Below are positions 6,516-14,496 of a DNA stretch of 14,800 bases, in pieces (position 1 is the stretch's first letter; each line of letters starts with the position of its first letter). The DNA lies in assembly GCA_035290065.1 (NCBI GenBank), contig DATDVD010000003.1:1-14800 (forward strand). Direction: 5' to 3'. The notes beneath the pieces were generated by a model. The model worked only from the letters and a program-made list of their open reading frames with translations. It had not been told where the DNA came from and did no database searches. Source of the stretch: DATDVD01 sp035290065. GTDB lineage: Bacteria > Pseudomonadota > Gammaproteobacteria > Coxiellales > Coxiellaceae. The position numbers and the translations under genes are program-made.

Positions 6516-7786
6516 AAAAAGGGTGGATCGTTCTCACAATGGGATTGATGTTAGGCATGGCGGAGGCCGATACTACCCTGAGTGAGGAGGATGTTTCCCA
6601 GCAACTCGTGGAAGTGGCGCAAACCGTCCAAAATCAAACGAATCAGGTTGATCGTGAGGCGGCGGATTCTTCAGCCAATTTATTCGAGCAATTAAGCCAA
6701 AATTTTCAATTAGCCGTTGAAGCGGAACAACCTCGCATAGAGACTCAACGACAATTTTGGCTTCAGCATATGGATTTGCTGCAACATGCCTGCCTCAATG
6801 CCACGCCTTATCTCTATTATATTTTTCAGGAAGCTTCTGCCCGTCATATGCCTGCCGAAGTCGCGTTAATTCCGATGATCGAAAGTGCGTACAATCCCAA
6901 TGCGTATTCCACCATGGGCGCATCGGGTCTTTGGCAAATTATGCCGGCTACGGCTGTGAGTCGGGGAGTCACTATTAATTGGTGGTTTGATGGTCGTAAA
7001 GATCTTTTATTTTCAACTCAAGCGGCTTTAAATTATCTTCAAAAACTCCATCTTCAATTTCACGATTGGCTATTAGCCATTGCAGCGTATGATGCGGGTG
7101 AAGGCGTTGTGCAAGCGGCGATAGAGCGCAATCAGCGGGAACATCGAGAAACCGATTTTTGGTCACTTGATTTACCGACAGAAACTCAATTATATGTACC
7201 CCGTTTATTAGCACTGGCCCAAATGATTCAACGACCCACCGATTATGATATTCATTTGCCACTCATCCCCAACAAACCTTACTTTGTTTCCATTCCGGTT
7301 CATTTTCAAATTACGTGGGATGAGTTGTCGCGTTTAACGGGTTTAGCGCCGAAGCAATTAAAACGATTAAATGCCGGGTTTTTACGATGGGCCAGTGAGC
7401 CCAATAAAAAAACACATCTGTTAGTGCCCTACGAAGTGGTGGAGCGTTTTCGGGTGGGATTAGAAGAACGTCAAGGCCATCCCCAAAAACGGTGGGTCTT
7501 TCATCAGGTACAGCCGGGGGAAACATTGCATTCCATTGCCAGAAGCTATCATGTCAATGAAACGCTGTTAAAAACCGCTAATCCTGTTTTAGCGAATAAA
7601 CCCTTGGAAGGATTTGAAGGGTTATTGGTTCCTCTGAATTTACACGATTCAAGCCGAGAGGAGGCAGCCTATTTCCAGCCTAAGTCAGTATTAGTGGATC
7701 CACCGGAAACCTCTCTGCCACACAGTGCAATTCAATCTTCGGATTCCTTGGAAGCTACTTTAAATAAATTATATGGACAAGAATAA
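6512..7786 (+). CDS. mltD: MltD-like membrane-bound/periplasmic lytic transglycosylase with LysM domain
   Basis: This enzyme cleaves peptidoglycan glycan strands in the periplasm, forming 1,6-anhydro-MurNAc ends. From ATG 6512 the product has 424 residues: a signal peptide (MKKGWIVLTMGLMLGMAEA, then D20), a low-complexity Gln-rich linker, an SLT family 1 domain (about 95-235) with catalytic E124 in IPMIESAYNP, the GASGLWQIMP motif (136-145) and AAYDAGEG (191-198), and a C-terminal LysM carbohydrate-binding repeat (about 330-375). Unlike E. coli MltD there is no lipobox cysteine near the signal cleavage site, and only one LysM is obvious. The AYNAG motif usual in SLT domains reads AYDAG here. 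The start was chosen by the signal peptide, the SD and the ATGA overlap with ald. Confidence 0.9.
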   Translation: MKKGWIVLTMGLMLGMAEADTTLSEEDVSQQLVEVAQTVQNQTNQVDREAADSSANLFEQLSQNFQLAVEAEQPRIETQRQFWLQHMDLLQHACLNATPYLYYIFQEASARHMPAEVALIPMIESAYNPNAYSTMGASGLWQIMPATAVSRGVTINWWFDGRKDLLFSTQAALNYLQKLHLQFHDWLLAIAAYDAGEGVVQAAIERNQREHRETDFWSLDLPTETQLYVPRLLALAQMIQRPTDYDIHLPLIPNKPYFVSIPVHFQITWDELSRLTGLAPKQLKRLNAGFLRWASEPNKKTHLLVPYEVVERFRVGLEERQGHPQKRWVFHQVQPGETLHSIARSYHVNETLLKTANPVLANKPLEGFEGLLVPLNLHDSSREEAAYFQPKSVLVDPPETSLPHSAIQSSDSLEATLNKLYGQE

Positions 7787-7787
7787 A

Positions 7788-7816
7788 TTCACTTTTTTTA
7801 AAAAACGCGCTATATA
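7788..7816 (+). promoter_or_regulatory. Possible promoter before the MidA-like/TPR gene
   Basis: TTCACT (7788-7793) and TATATA (7811-7816) are separated by 17 bases, each matching four of six consensus positions. Between them lies a T7A6 tract (7793-7805). The predicted transcription start near 7823 would give a short leader that includes the AAGGGG ribosome binding site (7834-7839). Weak, but this is the only sizeable gap (55 bases) on this strand after mltD. Confidence 0.25.
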
Positions 7817-7847
7817 TTGTTTGAAATAAGAGAAAGGGGTAATGTTA

Positions 7848-9413
7848 ATGGCCAACTCGGTAGTGATTGAAAAGGCAAAACGATTATCAGAATCTTGCCT
7901 TTGGGACTTGCAGCGAAAATATTTTGATGAAGAAGGTATTCATGCGTGGGTAGGGCAGGTGCCGTACTTTGTGAGCTCGAATCCTTTTGTAGCCGATGGA
8001 TATGCCCATATTATTATTCGTTTTATTAAGGATTATATTTTTAAACATAAAGCGGCCATGGAATATCCATTTTATATTTTAGAATTGGGCACAGGTTCTG
8101 GAAAATTTAGTTTTTATTTGCTTAAACGTATTTGTGAATTGCGGGAAAGTTTAGGCCTTCAGGATATTCAAATTCGCTATGTTATGTCTGATTTTACAGC
8201 CAGTAATTTACGATTTTGGAAAACCCATGAATCCTTAAAACCCTACGTGGAAGCAGGATTACTGGATTTTTCTATTTATAACATGGAAAAAGAAGAGCCT
8301 ATTCATTTGGTTAATGCAGATCAATCTCTTTCCCCTGCATTACTTAAAAATCCCTTAATCGTTTGTGCTAATTATATTTTTGATACTGTTTCTCACGATG
8401 CTTTTCGTGTTCATAACGAGGTCTTAGAAGAATCCCTGGTCACCTTAACGACTGAATCTGACAATATGCGCGGTGATCAACCGGTAGATTATCAGAAAAT
8501 ACACGTGGACCACGTGACAGCTAAAATAGGCAATGAATATTATCAAGACCGAGATTTTGATGCTGTATTAGCGCATTATCTGAATGTCTTCGCCGAGACC
8601 ACCTTTTTAATGCCTATGGGTGCCCTAAAAGCATTGCGGTACTTAATGCGCTTAAGTGAAAATAAACTACTGCTTTTGTCTTCGGATAAGGGTTATGCCC
8701 AATTAGAAGAAATGGATCGATTAGGGCCCCCCAGCGTTGCATTTCACGGAAGCTTTTCATTGATGGTGAATTTTGAAGCGATTGCTCAATACTTCCAACA
8801 AAAAGGCGGGGATTATGTGTTACAAACTCCGCGCCGAGGATTAAAAACCTGTGTGTTTGGTGTAGGTTTTAAGTTTGAGGAGATGTGGGATACCAAAACA
8901 GCCATCGATACGTATGTGCAAGGCGTTGCCCCCTGCGATTATTTTAATTACCACCGTTTTATGAGCGACAACTTTGAGAAATGCGAGGTAGCCACTCTGG
9001 CATCTCATTTAAATTTTAGTAAATGGGATCCTTATGTTTTTAACAAATTTGCAGGCTATATTAATAAAAATATCAACGATGAGGAATATTCTGTTAAGGA
9101 ATATTTAGTTGGAGGCATGCGAAATCTGGCAAACAATTTTTATTTTATGCCAGATTCTATTGATTATTTATTTGATATTGGCCTGTTTTTCCACACATTG
9201 AAAGATTATAAGCAAGGTATTGCTTATTATGAACAATCGATCAGAATGTTTGGTGATCAATTTAATGCGCATTACAATTTAGGGTTATGTTATTATTATT
9301 TAGGTGAATCCCCTGTAGCGCTCACCCATTTCAAAAAATCGTTGGAGTGTGATACTTCCTCAAAAGAGGCTAAAGAGTGGATTGAATTTGTGGAACAGGA
9401 GCTTAATAAATAG
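7848..9413 (+). CDS. Putative MidA-like SAM-dependent methyltransferase with C-terminal TPR repeats
   Basis: I do not recognise a named gene. Numbered from the ATG at 7848 (521 residues), a Rossmann motif I, YILELGTGSGKFS (glycine loop about 79-86), precedes VMSDFTASN with a possible ribose-binding D115, and CANYIFDTVSHDAF (about 173-186), which resembles the ANExxDALPVxxF signature of MidA/NDUFAF7 (COG1565, DUF185) arginine methyltransferases. The middle (about 190-430) has no recognised motif. The C-terminus (about 438-505) carries two TPR-like units, DIGLFFHTLKDYKQGIAYY and AHYNLGLCYYYLGESPVAL. No signal peptide or membrane helix is seen, so it is probably cytoplasmic. ATG 7842 is an in-frame alternative, but the AAGGGG Shine-Dalgarno (7834-7839) sits only two bases from it and eight from 7848. 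Methyltransferase fold is likely; substrate is unknown. Confidence 0.7.
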   Translation: MANSVVIEKAKRLSESCLWDLQRKYFDEEGIHAWVGQVPYFVSSNPFVADGYAHIIIRFIKDYIFKHKAAMEYPFYILELGTGSGKFSFYLLKRICELRESLGLQDIQIRYVMSDFTASNLRFWKTHESLKPYVEAGLLDFSIYNMEKEEPIHLVNADQSLSPALLKNPLIVCANYIFDTVSHDAFRVHNEVLEESLVTLTTESDNMRGDQPVDYQKIHVDHVTAKIGNEYYQDRDFDAVLAHYLNVFAETTFLMPMGALKALRYLMRLSENKLLLLSSDKGYAQLEEMDRLGPPSVAFHGSFSLMVNFEAIAQYFQQKGGDYVLQTPRRGLKTCVFGVGFKFEEMWDTKTAIDTYVQGVAPCDYFNYHRFMSDNFEKCEVATLASHLNFSKWDPYVFNKFAGYINKNINDEEYSVKEYLVGGMRNLANNFYFMPDSIDYLFDIGLFFHTLKDYKQGIAYYEQSIRMFGDQFNAHYNLGLCYYYLGESPVALTHFKKSLECDTSSKEAKEWIEFVEQELNK

Positions 9414-9424
9414 GGCTTCCTGAT

Positions 9425-10819
9425 CTAATGTGGGTTTGTCATTTTTCGGGGATCAACCACTTTATCAAATTCCGCTTCGGTCAAATAACCAAGGCTTAAA
9501 CACGCGGCTTTTAAACTGGTGCCTTCTTTATAAGCTTTTTTCGCAATTTGTGCGGCTTTGTCATATCCAATAACAGGATTTAATGCTGTCACCAACATCA
9601 GGGAATTTTCTAAGTGATGAGTAATGCGTGCTTGATTCAGCATTAAACCCTCTATCGCATGTTCATTAAAGGCGCGGCAACTATCGGCCAATAAATAAAT
9701 AGATTGAATGACATTGTGGACGATAACGGGTTTATACACATTTAATTCTAGATTGCCATGAGAGCCTGCAATTCCAACGGCCGTATCATTACCTAACACT
9801 TGAACACACACCATGAGCATGGCTTCACATTGAGTCGGATTAACTTTTCCGGGCATAATGGAAGAACCGGGTTCATTTTCCGGTAAAATTAATTCACCCA
9901 AGCCACAGCGCGGGCCAGAGGCTAACCAGCGAATGTCGTTAGCAATTTTCATCAGTGCACACGCCAATACTCGCAGAGCACCGCTCATAAATACCATCTC
10001 ATCATGCGCCGCTAAGGCAGCAAATTTATTAGGATGAGAAACAAAAGGAAGACCGGTAAGGTTGGCAATCGTTTGGGCTGCGGTTTCTGCAAAATGAAAA
10101 GGCGTGTTAAGCCCGGTGCCTACCGCCGTTCCTCCAATGGCTAAGCGATATAAACCCGGCAACGCTTTTTCAATACATTCTAAGGCGTGATCTAATTGAG
10201 CGATATAACCTGAAAACTCTTGGCCAAAGGTGAGGGGTACCGCATCTTGTAAATGAGTGCGCCCAATTTTAACAACCTCTTTAAAAGCTTCCTGTTTAGT
10301 GGCTAGTCCCTTCCGTAAGATTTGAATAGCAGGAATTAAATCGTGATGAATCATCAACGAACAAGCAATGTGCATGGCAGTAGGAAAGGTGTCGTTCGAC
10401 GACTGCGACATATTCACATCATCATTCGGATGAATTGGTGCTTTGCTCCCTAATTTCCCACCGGCTAATTCAATAGCGCGATTGGCAATTACTTCATTCG
10501 CATTCATATTGGTTTGAGTACCGCTGCCTGTTTGCCAAATACTCAAGGGAAAGTGTTCATTTAATTTTCCGTCAATCACTTCATCCGCGGCTTGTACAAT
10601 TAAATGCGCTTTTTCAGGGCTTAATTCCCCCAGCTTTTCGTTGGTGAGAGCCGCCGCTTTTTTCAAAATACCCAACGCGTGAATCATTTCCTTGGGCATT
10701 TTTTCGCGCCCATGAGGAAAATAACGTAACGAGCGTTGAGATTGGGCGCCCCAATAAGCGTCCATAGGCACTTCAATGTCGCCCATACTATCCGTTTCAA
10801 TGCGTGTTGTTTTAGCCAT
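9425..10819 (-). CDS. fumC: Class II fumarate hydratase (fumarase C)
   Basis: FumC interconverts fumarate and L-malate in the TCA cycle; it is the iron-independent, homotetrameric type. The 464-residue protein (E. coli 467) contains the superfamily signature GSSIMPGKVNPTQ at 318-330, with the catalytic-loop serine S319, K325 and N327, and the general-acid/base pair histidine H189 in GRTHLQDA (E. coli H188). The SGSGTQTNMN-type substrate motif reads TGSGTQTNMN at 97-106, and HPNDDVNMSQSSND begins at H130. The ATG at 10819 is followed by the conserved IETDSMGDIEVP. It is the last gene of the orn cluster, 12 bases after the membrane protein gene, with a possible Shine-Dalgarno (AAGGT) overlapping that gene's stop. 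Its 3' end lies 11 bases from the convergent TPR gene. Confidence 0.98.
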   Translation of the reverse strand: MAKTTRIETDSMGDIEVPMDAYWGAQSQRSLRYFPHGREKMPKEMIHALGILKKAAALTNEKLGELSPEKAHLIVQAADEVIDGKLNEHFPLSIWQTGSGTQTNMNANEVIANRAIELAGGKLGSKAPIHPNDDVNMSQSSNDTFPTAMHIACSLMIHHDLIPAIQILRKGLATKQEAFKEVVKIGRTHLQDAVPLTFGQEFSGYIAQLDHALECIEKALPGLYRLAIGGTAVGTGLNTPFHFAETAAQTIANLTGLPFVSHPNKFAALAAHDEMVFMSGALRVLACALMKIANDIRWLASGPRCGLGELILPENEPGSSIMPGKVNPTQCEAMLMVCVQVLGNDTAVGIAGSHGNLELNVYKPVIVHNVIQSIYLLADSCRAFNEHAIEGLMLNQARITHHLENSLMLVTALNPVIGYDKAAQIAKKAYKEGTSLKAACLSLGYLTEAEFDKVVDPRKMTNPH

Positions 10820-10831
10820 GACAGGATTACC

Positions 10832-11176
10832 TTATCGTTCAGGCGTGGATTTTCGTCGAAGGAGATTAATAATCCCCATCAAAATCAGCAAAGGCACGAC
10901 CAGTGGAAATAAAATAGGAAAGAAAATAATGGTTAAAACTCCCCAAAAGAGAGCGAGGCAAATAATCAATAACGTTCCTAATCCCTTTAAAATGAACAAT
11001 AACATATTTGCAATGCAGAATAATGCAACCGTTGAAACGGCAATGCCCCAAAACCCCGCTGCTGCACCAATCATAATGCCTGTTAGCAATAAAAAGAGAT
11101 GCCAACCTCCTACTAATAGGAATACTAATAAAATACCGAATAAAATAATTTTTTTAGTATTTCGTTCCTTACGCAT
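10832..11176 (-). CDS. Small hydrophobic membrane protein between orn and fumC, function unknown
   Basis: From ATG 11176 this gives 114 residues: a basic N-terminus (MRKERNTKK), then an almost unbroken hydrophobic stretch (about residues 10-106) that would form three or four membrane helices, and a basic C-terminus (LRRKSTPER). I do not recognise the family. No cysteine pair, histidine cluster or enzyme motif is visible. The start overlaps the orn stop by eight bases (ATGCGTAA) and has AAGGAAA as Shine-Dalgarno 6 bases upstream inside orn, which supports 11176 over the more upstream ATG at 11239 within orn. Gene order orn-membrane protein-fumC with tight spacing suggests one transcript. A hydrophobic protein flanked by charges, with coupled translation, is good evidence that the frame is real. 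Confidence 0.75.
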   Translation of the reverse strand: MRKERNTKKIILFGILLVFLLVGGWHLFLLLTGIMIGAAAGFWGIAVSTVALFCIANMLLFILKGLGTLLIICLALFWGVLTIIFFPILFPLVVPLLILMGIINLLRRKSTPER

Positions 11177-11732
11177 GAGGATTTTCCTTAAATAGGTGTT
11201 GCCGATAGTATTTAAGCTCCTCAATGGAATCACGCACATCTTGCATTGCAGTATGAGTCGTGTTTTTAAGCATTTGTTCGGCCACCAGTGGCGCCCAATG
11301 TTGGGCTAAAATTTTTAAAGTACTGACATCTAAATTTCGGTAATGGAAATAACGCTGAAGTCTCGGCATATAGCGGTATAAAAAACGTCGATCTTGGCAA
11401 ATGCTGTTGCCACACAAAGGGGAAGCATAATCGGGCACCCATTCTGCAATAAAATTCAGCGTTTCTTCTTCGGCTTGAATTTCATCGTAGTGAGAAGCTT
11501 CCACTCGTTCGATCAGTCCGCTGTGAGTATGAGTATGAACATTCCACCCATCCATTTCTGCTAACGCCGATTCTTTTTGATGAATTGCAATAATAGGCCC
11601 TTCGGCTAACACATTCAGCTGAGAATCGGTGACGACGGTAGCAATTTCAATGATACGGTGAATATCGGGATCCAGGCCCGTCATTTCTAAATCGAGCCAC
11701 ACGAGATTGTTTAAATTTTGCACAGGCTTCAT
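11169..11732 (-). CDS. orn: Oligoribonuclease
   Basis: Orn is the cytoplasmic 3'-5' exoribonuclease that finishes RNA decay by cutting dinucleotides (including pGpG from cyclic-di-GMP breakdown) to mononucleotides. The 187-residue protein (E. coli 181) belongs to the DEDDh family: D14 and E16 in WLDLEMTGLD, D114 in CQDRRFLYRYMP, and H160 with D165 in HTAMQDVRDSIEELKYYR. All catalytic residues are intact. The ATG at 11732 is preceded by AGAGGA with good spacing; an ATG four bases earlier is out of frame. A promoter candidate lies in the divergent region upstream. The stop overlaps the start of the small membrane protein gene by eight bases. Confidence 0.98.
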   Translation of the reverse strand: MKPVQNLNNLVWLDLEMTGLDPDIHRIIEIATVVTDSQLNVLAEGPIIAIHQKESALAEMDGWNVHTHTHSGLIERVEASHYDEIQAEEETLNFIAEWVPDYASPLCGNSICQDRRFLYRYMPRLQRYFHYRNLDVSTLKILAQHWAPLVAEQMLKNTTHTAMQDVRDSIEELKYYRQHLFKENPHA

Positions 11733-11753
11733 TCATTCCTCTATTATCACGCC

Positions 11754-11781
11754 ATCATATCATAGCTTCGCATTCGATCAA
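11754..11781 (-). promoter_or_regulatory. Candidate orn promoter
   Basis: On the minus strand TTGATC (11781-11776) is followed after 16 bases by TATGAT (11759-11754), five of six matches to the -10 consensus. A second TATGAT overlaps it (11764-11759). Transcription from about 11747 would include the AGAGGA ribosome binding site of orn. The region also forms the upstream side of the divergent kinase gene, for which I found no convincing promoter. Confidence 0.4.
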
Positions 11782-11819
11782 TGGCTAGCCTCCTAATAAC
11801 TTGATTATAGAGGAGTTGC

Positions 11820-13865
11820 GTGCTAGCGTGTAGGATTATGGATACTCCCAGCACCATACAACCGCCCAAAATGCGGCGCTTTGGAGGACTAACGCCTTAT
11901 GAGCACCGCCTGCTGGTGCATTTTCAACAAACCCCGCTAGCTGCTTTTTCTTGGGACATTCACTATAAAATTATGGACTGGAATCCCGCCGCCGAGCGGA
12001 TTTTTGGCTATTCTGCCCAGGAAGCCATTGGAGGGCACGCTATTGATCTATTAGTCCCCGACGATCAAAAAATCATTGTGAAAAAAGTATTTGACGATCT
12101 TTTTGTTCGTCAGAAGATAGAACGCTATAACGTTAATGAAAATATCACTAAGTCTAAGCAGCGAATTATTTGTGAATGGTACAACAATATTTTATTAAGT
12201 CCCAATGGCGATATTATTGGTGCAGCTGCCATGGCCCAAGATATTTCAGAACGGCTTCATATGGAGGAAGCCCTTCGAAAAAGCGAACAACAATACCGCA
12301 CGCTCACTCAGATTTCTCCGGTTGGTATTATGTTTGCCAATTCCGAAGGGGAAATTACCTACGTGAATGATCAATTGTGCGAATTAATGGGGTTGCGACG
12401 AAACGAAGTGACTCACGATGCCTGGGTTCAAATTATTCACGCCGATGATCGAGAGCGCATTGTCAAAAGTTGGATGACCACTATTTTGCATGAAAAACCT
12501 TTTCGCGAAGAGTATCGCTTAGTTCGTACGGATGGAAAATTGCTCTGGGTGCTAGGCCAGGTCAACGCTGATCGAGATGGCAGTGGATATATTCTCGCTT
12601 TTGTCGGTACGATGACGGATATCACTGAACGTAAAATGGCCGATGAAAAAATTGAACGACAAGTAGAAGAACGAACGCGTGCCTTACGTCAAATCAACAC
12701 AGAGTTACAAGAAGAAATTAGAACTCGTAAAGAAGTAGAAAAAGCACTTCGTCAAAGTGAACGCCGTTACTATATGTTAACTTCCATTAGTCCAGTCGGT
12801 ATTTTTCATACCGATCCAAGAGGCTATTGTACCTATATGAATCAAGAAGCGTGCCATATATTAGGTATTACCGTATCAGAAGCAATGGGTGATGGATGGA
12901 TTAAAGCGCTACACTCTGAAGATCGACAACGCATTATTCGTGAGCGAGATTGGGCTATTCATCGAAAACTTGCTTTTAAATCAGAGTATCGTTTTAAACG
13001 ATTAGATGGAACCGTGGTGTGGGTGATAGGACAATTTGTGATTCAAAAAGATAATGAAGGCAATACGGTGGGTCACGTTGGCACTTTAACCGATATCACT
13101 CAACGACGCTTAGCCGAAGAAAAAATTAGTCAACACCAAATGGAATTGGCGCATTGTGCCCGTCTCAATACTGCCGGTGAAATGGCTTCAGGGATTGCAC
13201 ATGAAATCAATCAGCCATTAGCCATGATTGCTAATTATGCTGCCGGTTGTTTGGAGCGGCTTCATAGCACCGATACGGACCCTTCTTTACTGACCGCCAT
13301 GGGAAAAGTGCTGGAACAAGCAGAGCGTGCCGGTGAAATTATTCATCGGTTAAAACATTTTTTGCGCAAAGGTCAAATCAAAAAAGAAACGTGTGATATT
13401 CGGCAAATTATTAAAAACTCGCTTCTCTTGATGGAAGCTATTCTTAAAAAATCGCCTATTAAAATTCGAGTTCACGTGCCACCGGATTTACCTTCCATTC
13501 AAGGCGATCAAATTCAATTAGAGCAAGTTATCATCAACATTATCAATAATGCCCTTGAAGCTATGCAAGAAGCCCACACCCCAGCCCCTCAATTGACCTT
13601 TAAGGCCCGTATCCTAGTGGGTGAACACCGTATTCAAGTTATTATTTCTAATAATGGACCGGTTATTCCACCAGAGATTATTCACCAAGTGTTTGATCCC
13701 TTTGTAACCACTAAAAAAGAAGGAATGGGCGTAGGCCTTTCTATTTCCAATACTATTATTGAGCTTCATCGAGGGGCTATTTCTGTTAAAAATAATTTGA
13801 AAGGAGGCGTTTCATTTTTTATTGAATTGCCCCTGAATCACAAAAGGAGAGAAAAACATGAGTAA
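11820..13865 (+). CDS. PAS-PAS-PAS sensor histidine kinase (FixL/TtrS-like HisKA type)
   Basis: Likely a cytoplasmic sensor kinase; no membrane helix or signal peptide is visible in 681 residues. Domains: PAS1 (about 30-145, DWNPAAERIFGY), PAS2 (about 156-271), a charged coiled-coil linker (about 271-315), PAS3 (about 315-431), HisKA with H461 in ASGIAHEINQPLA, and HATPase_c (about 555-670) with N-box N577 (INIINNALEAM), an atypical G1 box SNNGPVIPPE (610-619), F-box FDPFVTTKKEG and G2 GMGVGLSIS. The HEINQPLA box matches the FixL/DctS/TtrS group. PAS1 lacks a histidine where FixL has its heme ligand (RSRHDSY), so oxygen sensing of FixL type is not supported. GTG 11820 is chosen because AGAGGAG (11809-11815) precedes it; ATG 11838 is the alternative. 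Its stop overlaps the regulator gene by eight bases. The stimulus is unknown. Confidence 0.9.
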   Translation: MLACRIMDTPSTIQPPKMRRFGGLTPYEHRLLVHFQQTPLAAFSWDIHYKIMDWNPAAERIFGYSAQEAIGGHAIDLLVPDDQKIIVKKVFDDLFVRQKIERYNVNENITKSKQRIICEWYNNILLSPNGDIIGAAAMAQDISERLHMEEALRKSEQQYRTLTQISPVGIMFANSEGEITYVNDQLCELMGLRRNEVTHDAWVQIIHADDRERIVKSWMTTILHEKPFREEYRLVRTDGKLLWVLGQVNADRDGSGYILAFVGTMTDITERKMADEKIERQVEERTRALRQINTELQEEIRTRKEVEKALRQSERRYYMLTSISPVGIFHTDPRGYCTYMNQEACHILGITVSEAMGDGWIKALHSEDRQRIIRERDWAIHRKLAFKSEYRFKRLDGTVVWVIGQFVIQKDNEGNTVGHVGTLTDITQRRLAEEKISQHQMELAHCARLNTAGEMASGIAHEINQPLAMIANYAAGCLERLHSTDTDPSLLTAMGKVLEQAERAGEIIHRLKHFLRKGQIKKETCDIRQIIKNSLLLMEAILKKSPIKIRVHVPPDLPSIQGDQIQLEQVIINIINNALEAMQEAHTPAPQLTFKARILVGEHRIQVIISNNGPVIPPEIIHQVFDPFVTTKKEGMGVGLSISNTIIELHRGAISVKNNLKGGVSFFIELPLNHKRREKHE

Positions 13866-14496
13866 TCCTATCGTTTATATTGTGGATGATAATGAAGGAG
13901 TGATTGAATCAACCCGTTGGTTGATTGAGTCAGTCGGCTATGAAGTCAAAACCTATACGCGAGCGAAAGATTTTTTGAGTGAATATCAGCTTAAAGAACC
14001 TGGCTGCTTAGTATTAGACGTTCGTATGCCTGAAATTAGCGGATTAGAGTTGCAAGAAGCTTTAATCCAGCGGGGCATTAATCTTCCCATTGTTTTTATC
14101 ACCGCGCATGGGGATGTGTCGGTAGCCGTTCGGGCGATGAAATTAGGAGCCGTAGATTTTTTACCCAAGCCTGCCAATGGTCAGATTTTGTTGGAAGCGA
14201 TTAATCGCGCTATTCGATTGGATCTGCAGCGAAAACAGACGGAAGAACAAAATGCGGAACTGTTGGAGCGAACCAAAAGTTTATCGCCGCGTGAACAGGA
14301 GGTTATGAAACTGGTGGTATCCGGTAAACTGACCAAAACCATTGCAGATAAACTCGGCGTCAGTATGCGTACGATTGAAATGCATCGTTCTAATATCATG
14401 CGCAAAATGAAAGTCAGTACACAAGCTGAATTGGCGTGGGTAGTGTTAAAAAACAATTTATTACCCAATGAATTAACGCAGGTTGAGGTGTCATGA
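13858..14496 (+). CDS. FixJ/NarL-type response regulator (receiver + LuxR HTH)
   Basis: This 212-residue transcription regulator is the evident partner of the upstream kinase. The receiver domain (about 4-118) has the acidic pair D10-D11, phospho-acceptor D54 in LVLDVRMPEISGLE, switch T82 (ITAHGD) and K104-P105 (FLPKPA). After a short helical linker, a LuxR-type HTH (about 145-205) begins LSPREQEVMKLVVSGKLTK and continues through IADKLGVSMRTIEMHRSNIMRKM, the pattern of the FixJ/TtrR/TodT branch. It is cytoplasmic and binds DNA, probably as a dimer on phosphorylation. ATG 13858 follows AAAGGAGAG and overlaps the kinase stop (ATGAGTAA); its own TGA overlaps the thioesterase ATG. Targets cannot be deduced from the window. 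Confidence 0.95.
   Translation: MSNPIVYIVDDNEGVIESTRWLIESVGYEVKTYTRAKDFLSEYQLKEPGCLVLDVRMPEISGLELQEALIQRGINLPIVFITAHGDVSVAVRAMKLGAVDFLPKPANGQILLEAINRAIRLDLQRKQTEEQNAELLERTKSLSPREQEVMKLVVSGKLTKTIADKLGVSMRTIEMHRSNIMRKMKVSTQAELAWVVLKNNLLPNELTQVEVS

Noticed and set aside
7793..7805. T7A6 tract after mltD as a possible terminator
   Set aside because: The T run comes before the A run with no loop and no GC stem, so it is not an intrinsic terminator on either strand; more likely a bent AT tract near a promoter.
9414..9424. Bidirectional terminator between the TPR gene and fumC
   Set aside because: Only 11 bases separate the stops and I could find no GC-rich stem with a T run on either strand.
10776..11195. 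A 139-codon plus-strand frame across the fumC start and membrane protein gene
   Set aside because: It is antisense to a better-supported frame, rich in Asn/Lys/Pro as expected for the complement of a hydrophobic gene, and has no ribosome binding site or recognisable motif.
11784..11791. GGCTAGCC palindrome between orn and the kinase gene
   Set aside because: An eight-base palindrome alone is too short to call an operator; no second copy with matching spacing was found.
11900..12270. Heme-binding FixL-type PAS domain in the kinase
   Set aside because: PAS1 has the NPAAERIFGY core seen in FixL, but the position of the heme histidine motif (RSRHDSY) reads DQKIIVKK, with no histidine.
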